Positions 37,517 through 48,470 of a stretch of 64,000 nt of DNA are shown here, piece after piece (position 1 is the stretch's first letter; each line of letters starts with the position of its first letter). Under the pieces are notes generated by a model. That model worked only from the letters and a program-made list of their open reading frames with translations. It did not search any database and was not told the DNA's origin. The position numbers and the translations under genes are program-made. Source of the DNA: Rikenellaceae bacterium (GTDB taxonomy: Bacteria > Bacteroidota > Bacteroidia > Bacteroidales > Rikenellaceae); contig SUZH01000003.1 of assembly GCA_015060045.1 (NCBI GenBank), positions 124,001-188,000 on the forward strand. Reading direction: 5' to 3'.

Positions 37517-38398
37517 TTATCGTTGGAAACGGTAGTAGGTGCCGAGCGGCAGCTCCTTCCCCGCACGATCGGTGAAGGTCAGCTCGCCATATTGTTCCGT
37601 TTTGGGCACGCCAAAGGCCTGACGCACCGCCGTACGAGCCAGCGTCGAGGAGAGACCCATCGAGTAGAGATTCAGTACCAAGAAGGCATCCTTTTCGGCC
37701 AACAACTCCGCACAGCAGGCAAGCATTTCGCCGATATTCTCCTCCAGCACCCATTTCTCGCCATTGGCACCACGGCCATAGGCAGGCGGATCGAGGATGA
37801 TGCCGTCGTAACGGTTGCCACGGCGCACCTCACGGCGCACAAACTTCAGGGCATCCTCCACCATCCAGCGTACCCCCTCCAGGCCGCTCTGCTCCATGTT
37901 TTCGCGCGACCAGGTCACGACCTGCTTCACCGAATCGACATGCGTCACCTCGGCTCCTGCTGCACGGGCTGCCAACGTAGCACCACCCGTATAGGCGAAG
38001 AGATTCAGTACGTGCGGCGTGCCTTTTGCGGCAAGCGCGCGGCAGTTATCGTAGATAAAGTTCCAGTTGGCCGCCTGCTCGGGAAAGATACCGACATGCT
38101 TAAACGAGGTCATCGCCAAGCGCATCTTGAGCTGCATCTCCTTGTAGCGATAGGTAACCGTCCAGCGATCGGGCGTTTGGGGTTTTACGCGCCACTCACC
38201 ACGCTCTTCACTCTTTCCGTCGCGCAAAAACGAGGCATCGGCCAAGCGTTGCCACTCCGCCTCGGCGAGGCTCTTGTGCCAGATAGCCTGCGGCTCGGGA
38301 CGACGCGTAACGATGCGCCCGAAGCGCTCCAACTTCTCGAAGTCGCCCGAATCAATGAGTTCATAATCCCGAAAATTGGGTGTCAGTTGCTCCTGCAT
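37517..38398 (-). CDS. Class I SAM-dependent methyltransferase (RlmI/RlmK-like)
   Basis: VLNLFAYTGGATLAARAAGAEVTHVDSVKQVVTWSRENMEQSGLEGVRWMVEDALKFVRREVRRGNRYDGIILDPPAYGRG. Confidence 0.92.
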   Translation of the reverse strand: MQEQLTPNFRDYELIDSGDFEKLERFGRIVTRRPEPQAIWHKSLAEAEWQRLADASFLRDGKSEERGEWRVKPQTPDRWTVTYRYKEMQLKMRLAMTSFKHVGIFPEQAANWNFIYDNCRALAAKGTPHVLNLFAYTGGATLAARAAGAEVTHVDSVKQVVTWSRENMEQSGLEGVRWMVEDALKFVRREVRRGNRYDGIILDPPAYGRGANGEKWVLEENIGEMLACCAELLAEKDAFLVLNLYSMGLSSTLARTAVRQAFGVPKTEQYGELTFTDRAGKELPLGTYYRFQR

Positions 38399-38399
38399 A

Positions 38400-40205
38400 C
38401 TATTTCGTACAATCGATCAAATTCATTTCACAACGCTTGCAGTCGAACTCCAAGCGGTATTTATGGCCACCCGTCTCGAGGTAGAGATCCCCTTTGAGGC
38501 GCGGATGCTCCTTCAGGCACTCGCCCATTTCGCGTCTGAGGCAGTAAGCCGACTGCATCACACGCGCCCCCGAAGTGGTTGTGGCCAACTCCAGCGGCTC
38601 GACGATGCGCTCCACGCCGTGGTCGCGGTAGAACTGCTCGGCGAGGCGGTTTGTCACATTCTCCTCGGCCAGCAGGGTTCGTTGCGGATAGCGGGCATCA
38701 CCTTCGGTAAAAATGCGCAGCGCACGTGGACGACGGATGCGCTGTTGCAGCAACTCTTCGAGCGCCTCGCGTCTCAAATCCGCCACCACCGAGGCGGGTG
38801 CAAACCACTCATCACCCGCCACCATCACGTTGTCGACGCGGAAAATCGTATCGCCTGAACGCATCACCTGGCGTTCGATCGACGAGCGGTTCTTCTCAAC
38901 ATCCTTGGCCGGATCGAGCGGCAGGGTACGCTCCACGCGCACCTCCATCCCCTCCTCGTCGCGCAGGCACAGCGAAAGTCCCTCTGCTGCACAAGCCACC
39001 TCGGCCTCCACGCCCACTTGACGACGCGTACGCGAAGCGGCTAACTGCTTATGGAACAGGTGGTCGTAGTTGCGATACACGGGCGTTCCAATCGGCACGT
39101 TGGCCGGCTTATTGGGCACGACCCAGCCGCGGTCCACGGCGTTGATATTCGTACCAAACAACCCCTCGGAGGTGATGAGGCAGATACCGTCTCCGGCCGC
39201 CAGCGGCTTGGTGCTCTCTACGCGCCATCCGCGACGGCTCACCTCCACGATCTTGCCGATCCACTCGCCCACCGCCTTCGGCGTATCGAACGAGGCGACC
39301 CCACGGCGTTTGCCATCGAGGAAGTAGGTCGATTCGCCACGCGTGAAGCTCTTGGCCGTATCGGGCTTAAAATCGGTCACCGACTCCCCCACCGAGGCGC
39401 GCCTGAGGTGCGGACGTTTCCGTAGCTCCGCATCGAGCGCTGCGCGGTAGGCAGCCACGACATTTTTGATGTAGGAGGTATCTTTCAGTCGTCCCTCGAT
39501 CTTAAACGAGGTGACCCCGGCATCGAGTAGCTCGCCCAGGCGATTTTTGAGCGAGAGGTCGATGACCGACAGCAGGTGTTTATCTTTGAGGTAGGTCTTT
39601 CCTTTGCCATCCGTGAGATTCCACTTCAGGCGGCAGGGCTGGCTGCAGGCGCCACGGTTACCGCTACGCGACGACATCGAGCGCGAGAGGAAGCAACGGC
39701 CGCTATACCCCACGCAGATCGCTCCATGCACGAAGCACTCCACCTCGGCCGAGGTCGAGGCGGTGATCGCCCGAATCTCGTCGAGTGAGAGGGCACGCTC
39801 CAGAATCACGCGCGCAAAACCCACATCGGAGAGGAATTGTGCCACCTCGGGGGTGCGCACCTGCACCTGGGTTGAGGCGTGGAGTTCACACCCCAACCCC
39901 ATGCGGCAATAGGCCATATCCTGCACTATGAGGGCATCCACCCCCGCAGCAAGCAGGGCACGCGCCTCCTTCTCGGCCGCCTCGAGCTCCGAATCCCACA
40001 GGAGGGTATTCATCGTGGCATAGACCTTCACGCCAAAGCGGTGGGCATACGCCACCACGCGGGCGATCTCCTCCACGGGATTCGTAGCCCCCTGACGCGC
40101 ACCGAAACGCGAGCCCCCGATATAGAGGGCATCGGCTCCATACTCCACGGCCGCCACGGCCGCTTCGTAATCTTTGGCGGGAGCTAAAAGTTCGATGCGT
40201 TTCAT
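38400..40205 (-). CDS. Peptidase U32 family protein
   Basis: MKRIELLAPAKDYEAAVAAVEYGADALYIGGSRFGARQGA; ECFVHGAICVGYSGRCFLSRSMSSRSGNRGACSQPCRLKWNL (U32 signature). Confidence 0.95.
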   Translation of the reverse strand: MKRIELLAPAKDYEAAVAAVEYGADALYIGGSRFGARQGATNPVEEIARVVAYAHRFGVKVYATMNTLLWDSELEAAEKEARALLAAGVDALIVQDMAYCRMGLGCELHASTQVQVRTPEVAQFLSDVGFARVILERALSLDEIRAITASTSAEVECFVHGAICVGYSGRCFLSRSMSSRSGNRGACSQPCRLKWNLTDGKGKTYLKDKHLLSVIDLSLKNRLGELLDAGVTSFKIEGRLKDTSYIKNVVAAYRAALDAELRKRPHLRRASVGESVTDFKPDTAKSFTRGESTYFLDGKRRGVASFDTPKAVGEWIGKIVEVSRRGWRVESTKPLAAGDGICLITSEGLFGTNINAVDRGWVVPNKPANVPIGTPVYRNYDHLFHKQLAASRTRRQVGVEAEVACAAEGLSLCLRDEEGMEVRVERTLPLDPAKDVEKNRSSIERQVMRSGDTIFRVDNVMVAGDEWFAPASVVADLRREALEELLQQRIRRPRALRIFTEGDARYPQRTLLAEENVTNRLAEQFYRDHGVERIVEPLELATTTSGARVMQSAYCLRREMGECLKEHPRLKGDLYLETGGHKYRLEFDCKRCEMNLIDCTK

Positions 40206-40301
40206 TCGTGCGAGAATTTTCCACAAAAATAATCATTTTTGGGAATTGTTTTGTATTTTTGCGATTCAAGAACGCTAATTCTAAACAAAAGATCAAGCAA
40301 T

Positions 40302-41573
40302 ATGCTTACAATCAAGCAAATCCGCGATGACAAGGCCGCAGCGATCAAGAAGCTGGCCAAGAAGGGCGTAGATGCAGCCCCCGTCATCGAGAAGATCGAG
40401 GCGCTGGACGATCGTCGTCGCGCCATTCAGGTTGAGTTGGACAACACGCTGGCCGCCCAAAACAAAGCCGCCAAGGAGATTGGCATGCTGATGGGCCAGG
40501 GCCGCAAAGAGGAGGCTGAGGCTGCCAAGGCCAACGTCGCCGCCATGAAACAGAAGTCGGCCGAGCTGCAGCAGGAGTCCGCAACGGTACAGGAGGAGCT
40601 CAATGCCGCCATCGTATCGCTGCCGAACTTCCCCGCCGAGATCGTTCCCGAGGGTCGCACGGCCGAGGATAACCTCGTGGTGAAGATCGACGAGAACTAC
40701 TCGCAGTTGCCCGAGAATCCGCTGCCCCACTGGGAGTTGGCTCGTAAGTACGACATCATCGACTTTGACCTGGGCGTGAAGCTCACAGGTGCCGGTTTCC
40801 CCGTTTACAAGGGTAAGGGTGCTCGTCTGCAGCGCGCGCTGATCAACTACTTCCTCGACTGCAACACGAAGGCCGGTTATCAGGAGGTGGAGCCTCCCAT
40901 CATGGTCAATGAGGCTTCGGGCTTCGGCACGGGTCAGCTGCCCGATAAGGAGGGTCAGATGTACCACGCCACGGCCGACAACTTCTACCTCGTGCCGACG
41001 GCAGAGGTGCCCGTGACTAATATTTTCCGCGATGTGATTCTACAGGCCGATGAGCTGCCCGTCAAGATGACGGCCTATACCCCCTGCTTCCGTCGTGAGG
41101 CCGGTTCGTATGGTAAGGATGTACGCGGCCTGAACCGTCTGCACCAGTTCGACAAGGTAGAGATCGTGCAGGTGGCCCATCCCGAGAAGTCGTATGAGGC
41201 CCTGGACGGCATGGTGGCACACGTCGAGTCGATCGTCAAATCGCTCGGTCTGCCGTACCGTATCCTCCGTCTGTGCGGTGGCGATATGTCCTTCACGTCG
41301 GCTCTGACGTACGATTTCGAGGTTTACTCGGAGGCTCAGCAGCGCTGGCTGGAGGTATCGTCGGTATCGAATTTCGAGTCGTTCCAGGCCAACCGCCTCA
41401 AGCTCCGCTACCGCGACGAGCAGAAGAAGACCCAATTGGCACACACTTTGAACGGTTCGTCGTTGGCATTGCCGCGCATTGTAGCCGCCCTGTTGGAGAA
41501 TAACCAGACCGAGGATGGAATCCGCATCCCCGAGGTGTTAATTCCTTACACGGGATTTGATATTATCAAATAA
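40302..41573 (+). CDS. serS: Seryl-tRNA synthetase
   Basis: MLTIKQIRDDKAAAIKKLAKKGVDAAPVIEKI; GTGQLPDKEGQMY, FYLVPTAEVPVTNIFRDVIL, FRREAGSYGKDVRGLNRLHQFDKVEIVQ, LNGSSLALPRIVAALLENNQTEDG. Confidence 0.97.
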   Translation: MLTIKQIRDDKAAAIKKLAKKGVDAAPVIEKIEALDDRRRAIQVELDNTLAAQNKAAKEIGMLMGQGRKEEAEAAKANVAAMKQKSAELQQESATVQEELNAAIVSLPNFPAEIVPEGRTAEDNLVVKIDENYSQLPENPLPHWELARKYDIIDFDLGVKLTGAGFPVYKGKGARLQRALINYFLDCNTKAGYQEVEPPIMVNEASGFGTGQLPDKEGQMYHATADNFYLVPTAEVPVTNIFRDVILQADELPVKMTAYTPCFRREAGSYGKDVRGLNRLHQFDKVEIVQVAHPEKSYEALDGMVAHVESIVKSLGLPYRILRLCGGDMSFTSALTYDFEVYSEAQQRWLEVSSVSNFESFQANRLKLRYRDEQKKTQLAHTLNGSSLALPRIVAALLENNQTEDGIRIPEVLIPYTGFDIIK

Positions 41574-41586
41574 ATTACTACATTTG
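41556..41586 (+). promoter_or_regulatory. Promoter (-33 TTTG, N19, -7 TACATTTG) of the ferredoxin gene, starting inside serS
   Basis: TTTG at 41556-41559 lies in the last serS codons; TACATTTG at 41579-41586. Confidence 0.55.
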
Positions 41587-41624
41587 CATTAACAACACAC
41601 ACATTAACTTAAAACAACAAGACT

Positions 41625-41792
41625 ATGGCTTACAGAATTACTGACGCTTGCGTTGCTTGCGGTACCTGCATTGGTGAGTGCCCCGTTGAGGCTATCTCGG
41701 CCGGCGACATCTATGTAATCGATCCCGATAAGTGCATCGACTGCGGTACCTGCGCAGGCGCTTGCCCCACCGAGGCAATCGTTGCCGAGTAA
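41625..41792 (+). CDS. 2x[4Fe-4S] ferredoxin (55 aa; absent from the ORF track)
   Basis: Translated by eye: MAYRITDACVACGTCIGECPVEAISAGDIYVIDPDKCIDCGTCAGACPTEAIVAE*. Two CxxCxxCxxxCP motifs. Confidence 0.97.
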   Translation: MAYRITDACVACGTCIGECPVEAISAGDIYVIDPDKCIDCGTCAGACPTEAIVAE

Positions 41793-41802
41793 GTTTTTTG
41801 CA

Positions 41803-41857
41803 ACTTACAAGAAAAATCCCCCGGACGAAATGTTCGGGGGATTTTTCTTGTTGTAAG
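41803..41857. terminator. Strong bidirectional terminator
   Basis: acttacaagaaaaatcccccg-gacgaaatgtt-cgggggatttttcttgttgtaagt: long stem. Confidence 0.92.
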
Positions 41858-41859
41858 TC

Positions 41860-41893
41860 AAATTCAAAATTTAGAATTTAGAATTCAAAATCA
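41860..41893. repeat. AT-rich dispersed repeat, reverse orientation, overlapping the 3' end of kdsB
   Basis: aaattcaaaatttagaatttagaattcaaaatc; contains the reverse complement of aattctaaattttgaatt found at 47.9 kb. Confidence 0.65.
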
Positions 41894-42651
41894 TCATTCT
41901 TAATTTTTAATTTCAGGAAAGCTTCAGCCTTCTCAAGATCCTCGGGCGTGTCGATACCGATCGTTTCGATATCGGTGATGCCGACACCAATCCTATAGCC
42001 GTTCTCCAGCCAGCGAAGCTGCTCGAGCGACTCGGCCTTTTCGAGAGTCGATTGCGGCAACGAGGTCACCTCCTTCAACACCTCTGTACGGAAGGCGTAG
42101 ATGCCAATGTGCTTGTAGAAAGTGTGGGTTTTGAGCCACTCCTCACGCTCCACACCACGCAGGTAGGGAATCACCGAACGTGAGAAGTAGATTGCCTGTT
42201 GCTCGCCATCGAGCACCACCTTCGGGGAGTTGGGATTCTCCAATGCGGCCAGGCCATCAGACTCCTTGAAGGGCTTTACGAGCGTCGCGATCTGCGTAGC
42301 GGGGTTCTCAAAGCAGGCTTTAAGGGCCTCCAACTGCGCCGCCTGGATAAAGGGCTCATCGCCCTGTACATTGACCACAACATCAAACTCCGAACCCTGC
42401 TTGCAGTAGGCCTCCCAGCAGCGATCCGTACCGCTGCGATGCGCCGTGGAGGTCATCTCCACCTTGCCGCCGAAGGCCTTAACAGCCTCGTAGATGCGCT
42501 CATCGTCGGTAGCAACCACGGCATCATCCAAGACACCTACGACCTGCTCATAGACGCGCTGAATCATCGTCTTTCCACCCAGCACGGCCAACGGTTTACC
42601 CGGGAAACGGGTCGAGGCATAGCGGGCAGGAATGATGGCTATAAACTTCAT
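41878..42651 (-). CDS. kdsB: 3-deoxy-manno-octulosonate cytidylyltransferase
   Basis: [85 protein letters not shown]. Confidence 0.97.
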   Translation of the reverse strand: MKFIAIIPARYASTRFPGKPLAVLGGKTMIQRVYEQVVGVLDDAVVATDDERIYEAVKAFGGKVEMTSTAHRSGTDRCWEAYCKQGSEFDVVVNVQGDEPFIQAAQLEALKACFENPATQIATLVKPFKESDGLAALENPNSPKVVLDGEQQAIYFSRSVIPYLRGVEREEWLKTHTFYKHIGIYAFRTEVLKEVTSLPQSTLEKAESLEQLRWLENGYRIGVGITDIETIGIDTPEDLEKAEAFLKLKIKNDDFEF

Positions 42652-42656
42652 ACCTA

Positions 42657-45086
42657 TTATATAAGGGCGAGGCGCAATACCTCGTCGTTGGTTCGTACAT
42701 AGTGGAACGTCAGGCCCTCGATGTAGTCGGCCTTGATCTCGGCCACATCCTTGCGATTCTCTTCCGAGAGGATCAGCTCGGTAATGCCGGCGCGCTTGGC
42801 AGCCAGGATCTTCTCCTTCACACCACCTACCGGGGTTACGCGACCGCGCAGGGTCGTCTCGCCCGTCATGGCGATGCGCTCCTTGACCTGACGTTTCGTG
42901 TAGGTCGAGACAATCGAGGTCACCATCGTAATACCGGCCGAGGGACCATCCTTCGGAATAGCACCTTCGGGAACGTGGATATTCAGGTCGTGTTTCTCAA
43001 ACAACGCAGGATCGATACCCAGCTCCTCGTGGTGGGCCTTCACCCACTCGTGAGCAATTGTAGCCGACTCCTTCATCACATCGCCCAGGTTACCCGTCAG
43101 ACTCAGTGCACCCTTACCGGGGGTGAGCACCGATTCGATGTAGAGGATGTCGCCACCCACCTCGGTCCAGGCAAGGCCGGTCACAACACCCGTCATGCCG
43201 CCGACCTCGTACTCATCCTTCAAGAACTTCGGCATACCCAGCACGCGCTGCACCTCCTCGGTGCTGATCTCGGCCGAATACTCCTCCTCGAAGGCGATCT
43301 GCTTGGCACGCGAGCGGGCCAGCTTGGCCAACTGCTTATCGAGCGAACGGACACCCGCCTCACGCGTGTAGCCGCTGATGATCTGTTCAACGGTCGCAGG
43401 AGCCAGAGTCATCTGCTCGGCCTCGATACCATGCGCCTCGCGCTGCTTCTGCACGAGGTGATCCAGGGCAATCGAAACCTTCTCCTCCATCAGGTAGCCG
43501 GGGATGTTGATCATCTCCATACGGTCACGCAGGGCGGGAGCGATATGCTGGATATTGTTGGCCGTAGCGATAAAGAGCACCTTCGAGAGGTCATACTCCA
43601 TATCGATGTAATTGTCGTGGAATGTGGTGTTCTGCTCCGGATCCAAGACCTCCAGCAGGGCACTCGACGGGTCGCCGTGGTTCGAGACAGTCAGCTTATC
43701 AACCTCATCAAGGATGATGACCGGATTCGACGAACCGCAACGCTTGATGGTCTGGATGATACGTCCGGGCATGGCACCGATATAGGTACGGCGGTGGCCA
43801 CGAATCTCCGACTCATCGTGCAGACCACCCAACGAGATACGGCCGAACTTACGACCCAGGGCAGCAGCCACAGACTTACCGAGCGAGGTCTTACCCACAC
43901 CCGGAGGGCCATAGAGGCAGAGAATCGGGGATTTCAAATCGCCCTTCAGTTTAATCACAGCCAGGTGCTCCAGGATGCGGTCCTTGACCTCCTCCAAGCC
44001 GAAGTGGTCACGGTCAAGCTGCTCACGGGCAGCCTTCAGGTCGAGGTTATCCTCGGTGTACTCCTCCCACGGCAGCTCCAACAGCAACTCCAGGTAGGTT
44101 ATCTGCACCGTATATTCGGCCACGGCGGGGTTGATGCGTTCCAGCTTCTGCAGCTCCTTGCGGAAGAGCTTACCCACCTCCTCGGGCCACTTCTTCTTCG
44201 CAGCAGCCTCCTCGAGGCGTTGCAGGTCGGCATCGTTCGTGTCGCCCAACTCCTCCTGGATCGTGCGCATCTGCTGTTGCAGGTAATAGTCGCGCTGCTG
44301 CTTGTCGATCTCCTGTTTCACACGCTCCTGGATCTCGTTCTTCAGCTCGGCCAGTTGCTGCTCGCGGATCAAAATCTCGAGTAACTTACGGGCACGGGCC
44401 AACAGACCGGGGGCCTCCAACAGTGCCTGACGATCCTCGTCGGCCAGCTCCATATTCGAGCAGATGAAGTTGATGATGCCGCGCTTCGAGTCGATATTCT
44501 TGATTGCAAAAGCGGCCTCCTTGGGCATCGAGGGGGAGATATTGATGATACCGAGGGCCGTGTCGCGGATCGAATCCACCAGGGCCTCAAACTCCACGCT
44601 TTTCAGATCGGGCGTCGAGTCGCGCAGGGCACTCACACGCGCCTTGAAGTAGGGTTGCGTAGCAATATATTCATGCACCTCAATCTTCTGCAAGCCATTC
44701 AGGATGACCGTCAGGTTGCCGTTGGGCATCTCCAAAATCTTGATGATACGAGCCGCCGTACCTACGCGGTACATATCGGTCGGTGTGGGATCGTCCACCT
44801 CGCTCTCGCGCTGCAGGACTGCACCCAGCATACCCCCCTCCTGATTCACGGCACGCACCAAGGCGATCGACTTATCGCGTCCAACCGTGATGGGGGTGAT
44901 GGCTCCCGGAAAGAGCACCGAGGAGCGCAACGTTAGAATAGGCAGAATCTCGGGGATCTCGACCTCCTCCTGCGGCTCATCGTCGCCCACGACGATCGGC
45001 ACCACACGCTGACGGCCATCCGCCATCTCGCTCACGAGATTGGCATCCTCCAATTCAAAACTCTCTATTTTCGTCTTCTTACTCAT
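42657..45086 (-). CDS. lon: ATP-dependent protease Lon
   Basis: [89 protein letters not shown]; catalytic [17 protein letters not shown]. Confidence 0.98.
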   Translation of the reverse strand: MSKKTKIESFELEDANLVSEMADGRQRVVPIVVGDDEPQEEVEIPEILPILTLRSSVLFPGAITPITVGRDKSIALVRAVNQEGGMLGAVLQRESEVDDPTPTDMYRVGTAARIIKILEMPNGNLTVILNGLQKIEVHEYIATQPYFKARVSALRDSTPDLKSVEFEALVDSIRDTALGIINISPSMPKEAAFAIKNIDSKRGIINFICSNMELADEDRQALLEAPGLLARARKLLEILIREQQLAELKNEIQERVKQEIDKQQRDYYLQQQMRTIQEELGDTNDADLQRLEEAAAKKKWPEEVGKLFRKELQKLERINPAVAEYTVQITYLELLLELPWEEYTEDNLDLKAAREQLDRDHFGLEEVKDRILEHLAVIKLKGDLKSPILCLYGPPGVGKTSLGKSVAAALGRKFGRISLGGLHDESEIRGHRRTYIGAMPGRIIQTIKRCGSSNPVIILDEVDKLTVSNHGDPSSALLEVLDPEQNTTFHDNYIDMEYDLSKVLFIATANNIQHIAPALRDRMEMINIPGYLMEEKVSIALDHLVQKQREAHGIEAEQMTLAPATVEQIISGYTREAGVRSLDKQLAKLARSRAKQIAFEEEYSAEISTEEVQRVLGMPKFLKDEYEVGGMTGVVTGLAWTEVGGDILYIESVLTPGKGALSLTGNLGDVMKESATIAHEWVKAHHEELGIDPALFEKHDLNIHVPEGAIPKDGPSAGITMVTSIVSTYTKRQVKERIAMTGETTLRGRVTPVGGVKEKILAAKRAGITELILSEENRKDVAEIKADYIEGLTFHYVRTNDEVLRLALI

Positions 45087-45231
45087 AGTTTTCACACAAT
45101 ATAGCGCCACAAAGGTAACGTTTTTTCGTCGATTTTATTTTAACTTTGGCAGATTGTTAATAACTTTGCGCCTTAAATCGGCCATAAGCCGACCGAACGC
45201 AAGAAAAATAAACGTTTTATATTCATAAACT

Positions 45232-47856
45232 ATGCAAATCGCAGACAAATACACGCCCCAACAGTTGGAGGCCAAATGGTATCAGTCGTGGATCGACAAG
45301 GGTCTGTTCCACTCGGAGCCCGACCACCGCGAACCCTATACGATCGTGATTCCGCCCCCCAACGTGACGGGTATGCTCCACATGGGTCACATGCTTAACA
45401 ACACGTTGCAGGATGTACTGATCCGTCGCGCCCGCATGTCGGGCAAGAATGCCTGCTGGGTGCCGGGCATGGACCACGCCTCGATCGCTACGGAGGCCAA
45501 AGTCGTAGCCATGCTCCACGAGCAGGGCATCGAGAAGGCCGACCTCACGCGTGAGGAGTTCCTGAAGTATGCCTGGGAGTGGAAAGAGAAGTATGGCGGC
45601 GTGATCCTCAAGCAGCTGCGCAAGCTGGGTGCTTCGTGCGACTGGGATCGTACCTGCTTCACGATGGACGACGAGCGCACGGAAAGCGTGCTGCGTGTCT
45701 TCTGCGATCTGTACGAGAAGGGCAAGATCTACCGCGGTGTCCGCATGGTGAACTGGGACCCCTCGGCCAAGACGGCCCTGTCGGACGAGGAGGTAATCTT
45801 CAAGGAGTCGCACGGCAAGCTCTACTACCTGCGCTATAAGGTGGAGGGTTCGGACGAGGCGCTGATCGTGGCCACGACCCGTCCGGAGACGATCTTAGGC
45901 GATACGGCCTTGTGCGTGAATCCCAACGACCCGCGCTACCAGCACCTTTCGAAGGATGCCCGCGTAATTGTACCGCTCGTAGGTCGCTCGATTCCCGTCA
46001 TTCGCGACGAGTATGTCGATATCGAGTTCGGTACGGGCGCCCTGAAGGTAACCCCGGCACACGACGTGAACGACTACATGCTGGGCGAGAAGTACAACCT
46101 CGAGACGATCGACATCTTCAACGACGATGGCACGATCAACGACAAGGTGGGTATCTATGTCGGCATGGATCGCTTCGAGCTGCGCAAGCAGATCGAGAAG
46201 GATCTGCAGGAGGCCGAGCTGCTGGAGAAGACCGAGGACTACACGAACAACGTGGGCTACTCGGAGCGTACGGGTGTAGCGATCGAGCCGAAGCTCTCGA
46301 TGCAGTGGTTCCTCTCGATGGAGGAGCTCGCCAAGCCCGCCACGAAGGCCGTGTTGGAGGATATCATCCGTTTCGTTCCCGAGAAGTACAAGAACACCTA
46401 CCGCCACTGGATGGAGAACATCAAGGATTGGTGCATCTCGCGTCAGCTGTGGTGGGGTCAGCGCATTCCGGCCTACTACCTGCCGAAGGGTGGCTATGTG
46501 GTAGCCCTCACGGCCGAGGAGGCCTTGGAGAAGGCACGCGAGAAGACGGGCGATGAGACGCTCCAGCTGAGCGACCTGCGTCAGGACGAGGATGTGCTCG
46601 ACACGTGGTTCTCGTCGTGGCTCTGGCCTATTTCGGTCTTCGACGGTATCCGTAACCCCGATAACGAGGAGATCAAGTACTACTACCCGACGAACGACCT
46701 GGTGACGGGTCCCGATATCATCTTCTTCTGGGTAGCTCGTATGATCATGGCCGGTTACGAATATCGCTCGGCCGAGCCCTTCCGCAATGTCTACTTCACG
46801 GGTATCGTCCGCGACAAGATCGGTCGCAAGATGTCGAAGCAGCTGGGCAACTCGCCCGATCCGCTCGACCTGATCGAGAAGTATGGCGCTGACGGTGTCC
46901 GTCTGGCGATGCTCATGTCTTCGTCGGCCGGTAACGACGTGATGTTCGATGAGGCACTCTGCGAGCAGGGTCGCAACTTCGGCAACAAGATCTGGAACGC
47001 CTACCGCCTCGTAAACGGTTGGGAGGTGAAGGAGATGGAGCCCTCGGAGTGCAACCGTCTGTCGGTAGCGTGGTTCGAGGAGAAGCTCTCGGAGACGCTC
47101 CGCGAGGTGGAGGCAGACTTCCGCCAATACCGCATCTCGGAGGCCTGCATGAGCCTCTACAAGCTCTTCTGGGATGAGTTCAGCGGCACCTACCTCGAAA
47201 TGATCAAACCCGCCTACGGTCAGCCGATTGATGCCGTAACGATGGAGTCCACGAAGCGTTTCTTCAACGCCCTGATGCGTATGCTGCACCCCTTCATGCC
47301 CTTCATCACGGAGGAGATTTGGCAGGATCTCGCACCCCGCAAGGAGGAGGAGTCGATCTGCGTAGCCGCAATGCCGACCCCCAAGGAGGAGGAACCTTCG
47401 ATGCTCGCCCGCTTCGAGCTGGCTCGTGAGGTGATCTCGGCTGTGCGCAACATCCGCAACCAGAAGAACCTCCCGCAGAAGGAGCAGCTGACGCTCAAGG
47501 TGGTGGAGGATGAGAACTACCCCGCGGAGTTTGCCCCCGTCGTTGCAAAGCTGGCCAACCTGACCGCTATCGAGCCGACCACCGAGAAGGATCCGACGGC
47601 AGCCGCCTTTATCGTCAAGACGACGCAGTACTTCGTACCGCTGGCAGGCATGATCGACACGGAGGCCGAGGTGAAGAAGCTGGAGGAGGACCTGAAGTAC
47701 TACGAGGGCTTCCTGAAGAGCGTCATGGCCAAGCTCTCGAACGAGCGTTTCGTACAGAATGCTCCCGAGAAGGTGGTTGCCAACGAGCGCGCCAAGCAGG
47801 CCGATGCCGAGGCCAAGATTACGGCCATCAAAGAGCAGCTTGCAGCTTTGAAATAG
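45232..47856 (+). CDS. valS: Valyl-tRNA synthetase
   Basis: [80 protein letters not shown]. Confidence 0.98.
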   Translation: MQIADKYTPQQLEAKWYQSWIDKGLFHSEPDHREPYTIVIPPPNVTGMLHMGHMLNNTLQDVLIRRARMSGKNACWVPGMDHASIATEAKVVAMLHEQGIEKADLTREEFLKYAWEWKEKYGGVILKQLRKLGASCDWDRTCFTMDDERTESVLRVFCDLYEKGKIYRGVRMVNWDPSAKTALSDEEVIFKESHGKLYYLRYKVEGSDEALIVATTRPETILGDTALCVNPNDPRYQHLSKDARVIVPLVGRSIPVIRDEYVDIEFGTGALKVTPAHDVNDYMLGEKYNLETIDIFNDDGTINDKVGIYVGMDRFELRKQIEKDLQEAELLEKTEDYTNNVGYSERTGVAIEPKLSMQWFLSMEELAKPATKAVLEDIIRFVPEKYKNTYRHWMENIKDWCISRQLWWGQRIPAYYLPKGGYVVALTAEEALEKAREKTGDETLQLSDLRQDEDVLDTWFSSWLWPISVFDGIRNPDNEEIKYYYPTNDLVTGPDIIFFWVARMIMAGYEYRSAEPFRNVYFTGIVRDKIGRKMSKQLGNSPDPLDLIEKYGADGVRLAMLMSSSAGNDVMFDEALCEQGRNFGNKIWNAYRLVNGWEVKEMEPSECNRLSVAWFEEKLSETLREVEADFRQYRISEACMSLYKLFWDEFSGTYLEMIKPAYGQPIDAVTMESTKRFFNALMRMLHPFMPFITEEIWQDLAPRKEEESICVAAMPTPKEEEPSMLARFELAREVISAVRNIRNQKNLPQKEQLTLKVVEDENYPAEFAPVVAKLANLTAIEPTTEKDPTAAAFIVKTTQYFVPLAGMIDTEAEVKKLEEDLKYYEGFLKSVMAKLSNERFVQNAPEKVVANERAKQADAEAKITAIKEQLAALK

Positions 47857-47909
47857 TCCACCACGTGAGAAAGGAAGATTGGGGGGACGACACAAGGTCG
47901 CTCACCCCA

Positions 47910-47942
47910 ATTTTTAATTTTGAATTCTAAATTTTGAATTTG
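47910..47942. repeat. AT-rich dispersed repeat between valS and rnhA
   Basis: atttttaattttgaattctaaattttgaatttg. Confidence 0.65.
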
Positions 47943-47948
47943 CAACGC

Positions 47949-48404
47949 ATGTTGCCAATCACGATCTATACCGACGGTTCGTCGCTGGGCAATCCCGGGC
48001 CCGGAGGCTTCGGGTGTGTCCTGCTGGCAGGGCCTTACCGCAAGGAGATCGCCCAGGGTTACCGACTCACGACCAACAACCGCATGGAGCTCATGGCCGT
48101 CTGCGTGGCGTTGGAGGCACTCAAAAACGAGGGCTCGGAGGTGACCCTCTACTCCGACTCGAAGTATGTGATCGACGCCGTCACCAAGGGGTGGGTCTTC
48201 GGCTGGGAGAAGAAGCGCTTCCAGGGCAAGAAGAACCCCGACTTGTGGATGCGTTTCTTGAGGATTTATCGTCGCCATCGCGTCCGTTTTGTTTGGGTCA
48301 AAGGCCATGCCGAGACCGTCGAAAACAATCGTTGCGACCAGCTGGCCGTAGCAGCTGCAGGTGGTCAAAATCTCCTCGAAGATTGCGGATATCAACCCGA
48401 ATAG
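47949..48404 (+). CDS. rnhA: Ribonuclease HI
   Basis: ITIYTDGSSLGNPGPGGFGCVLL; NNRMELMAVCVALEALK; VTLYSDSKYVIDAVTKGWVFGWEKKRF; VRFVWVKGHAETVENNRCDQLAVAAA. Confidence 0.96.
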   Translation: MLPITIYTDGSSLGNPGPGGFGCVLLAGPYRKEIAQGYRLTTNNRMELMAVCVALEALKNEGSEVTLYSDSKYVIDAVTKGWVFGWEKKRFQGKKNPDLWMRFLRIYRRHRVRFVWVKGHAETVENNRCDQLAVAAAGGQNLLEDCGYQPE

Positions 48405-48413
48405 GGGTCCCAA

Positions 48414-48445
48414 TTTGGAAAAAGCACTTTTTATTGGTATATTTG
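48414..48445 (+). promoter_or_regulatory. Promoter (-33 TTTG, N20, -7 TATATTTG) of the ABC exporter gene
   Basis: TTTG 48414-48417, 20-nt spacer, TATATTTG 48438-48445. Confidence 0.72.
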
Positions 48446-48470
48446 TTGAATAACAAAGCTACATCCCGAC

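Noticed and set aside
47858-47873. CCACCACGTGAGAAAG, resembling half of a parS site (TGTTTCACGTGAAACA)
   Set aside because: Only the CACGTGA core matches, it is imperfect on both sides, and it is 14 kb from parAB.
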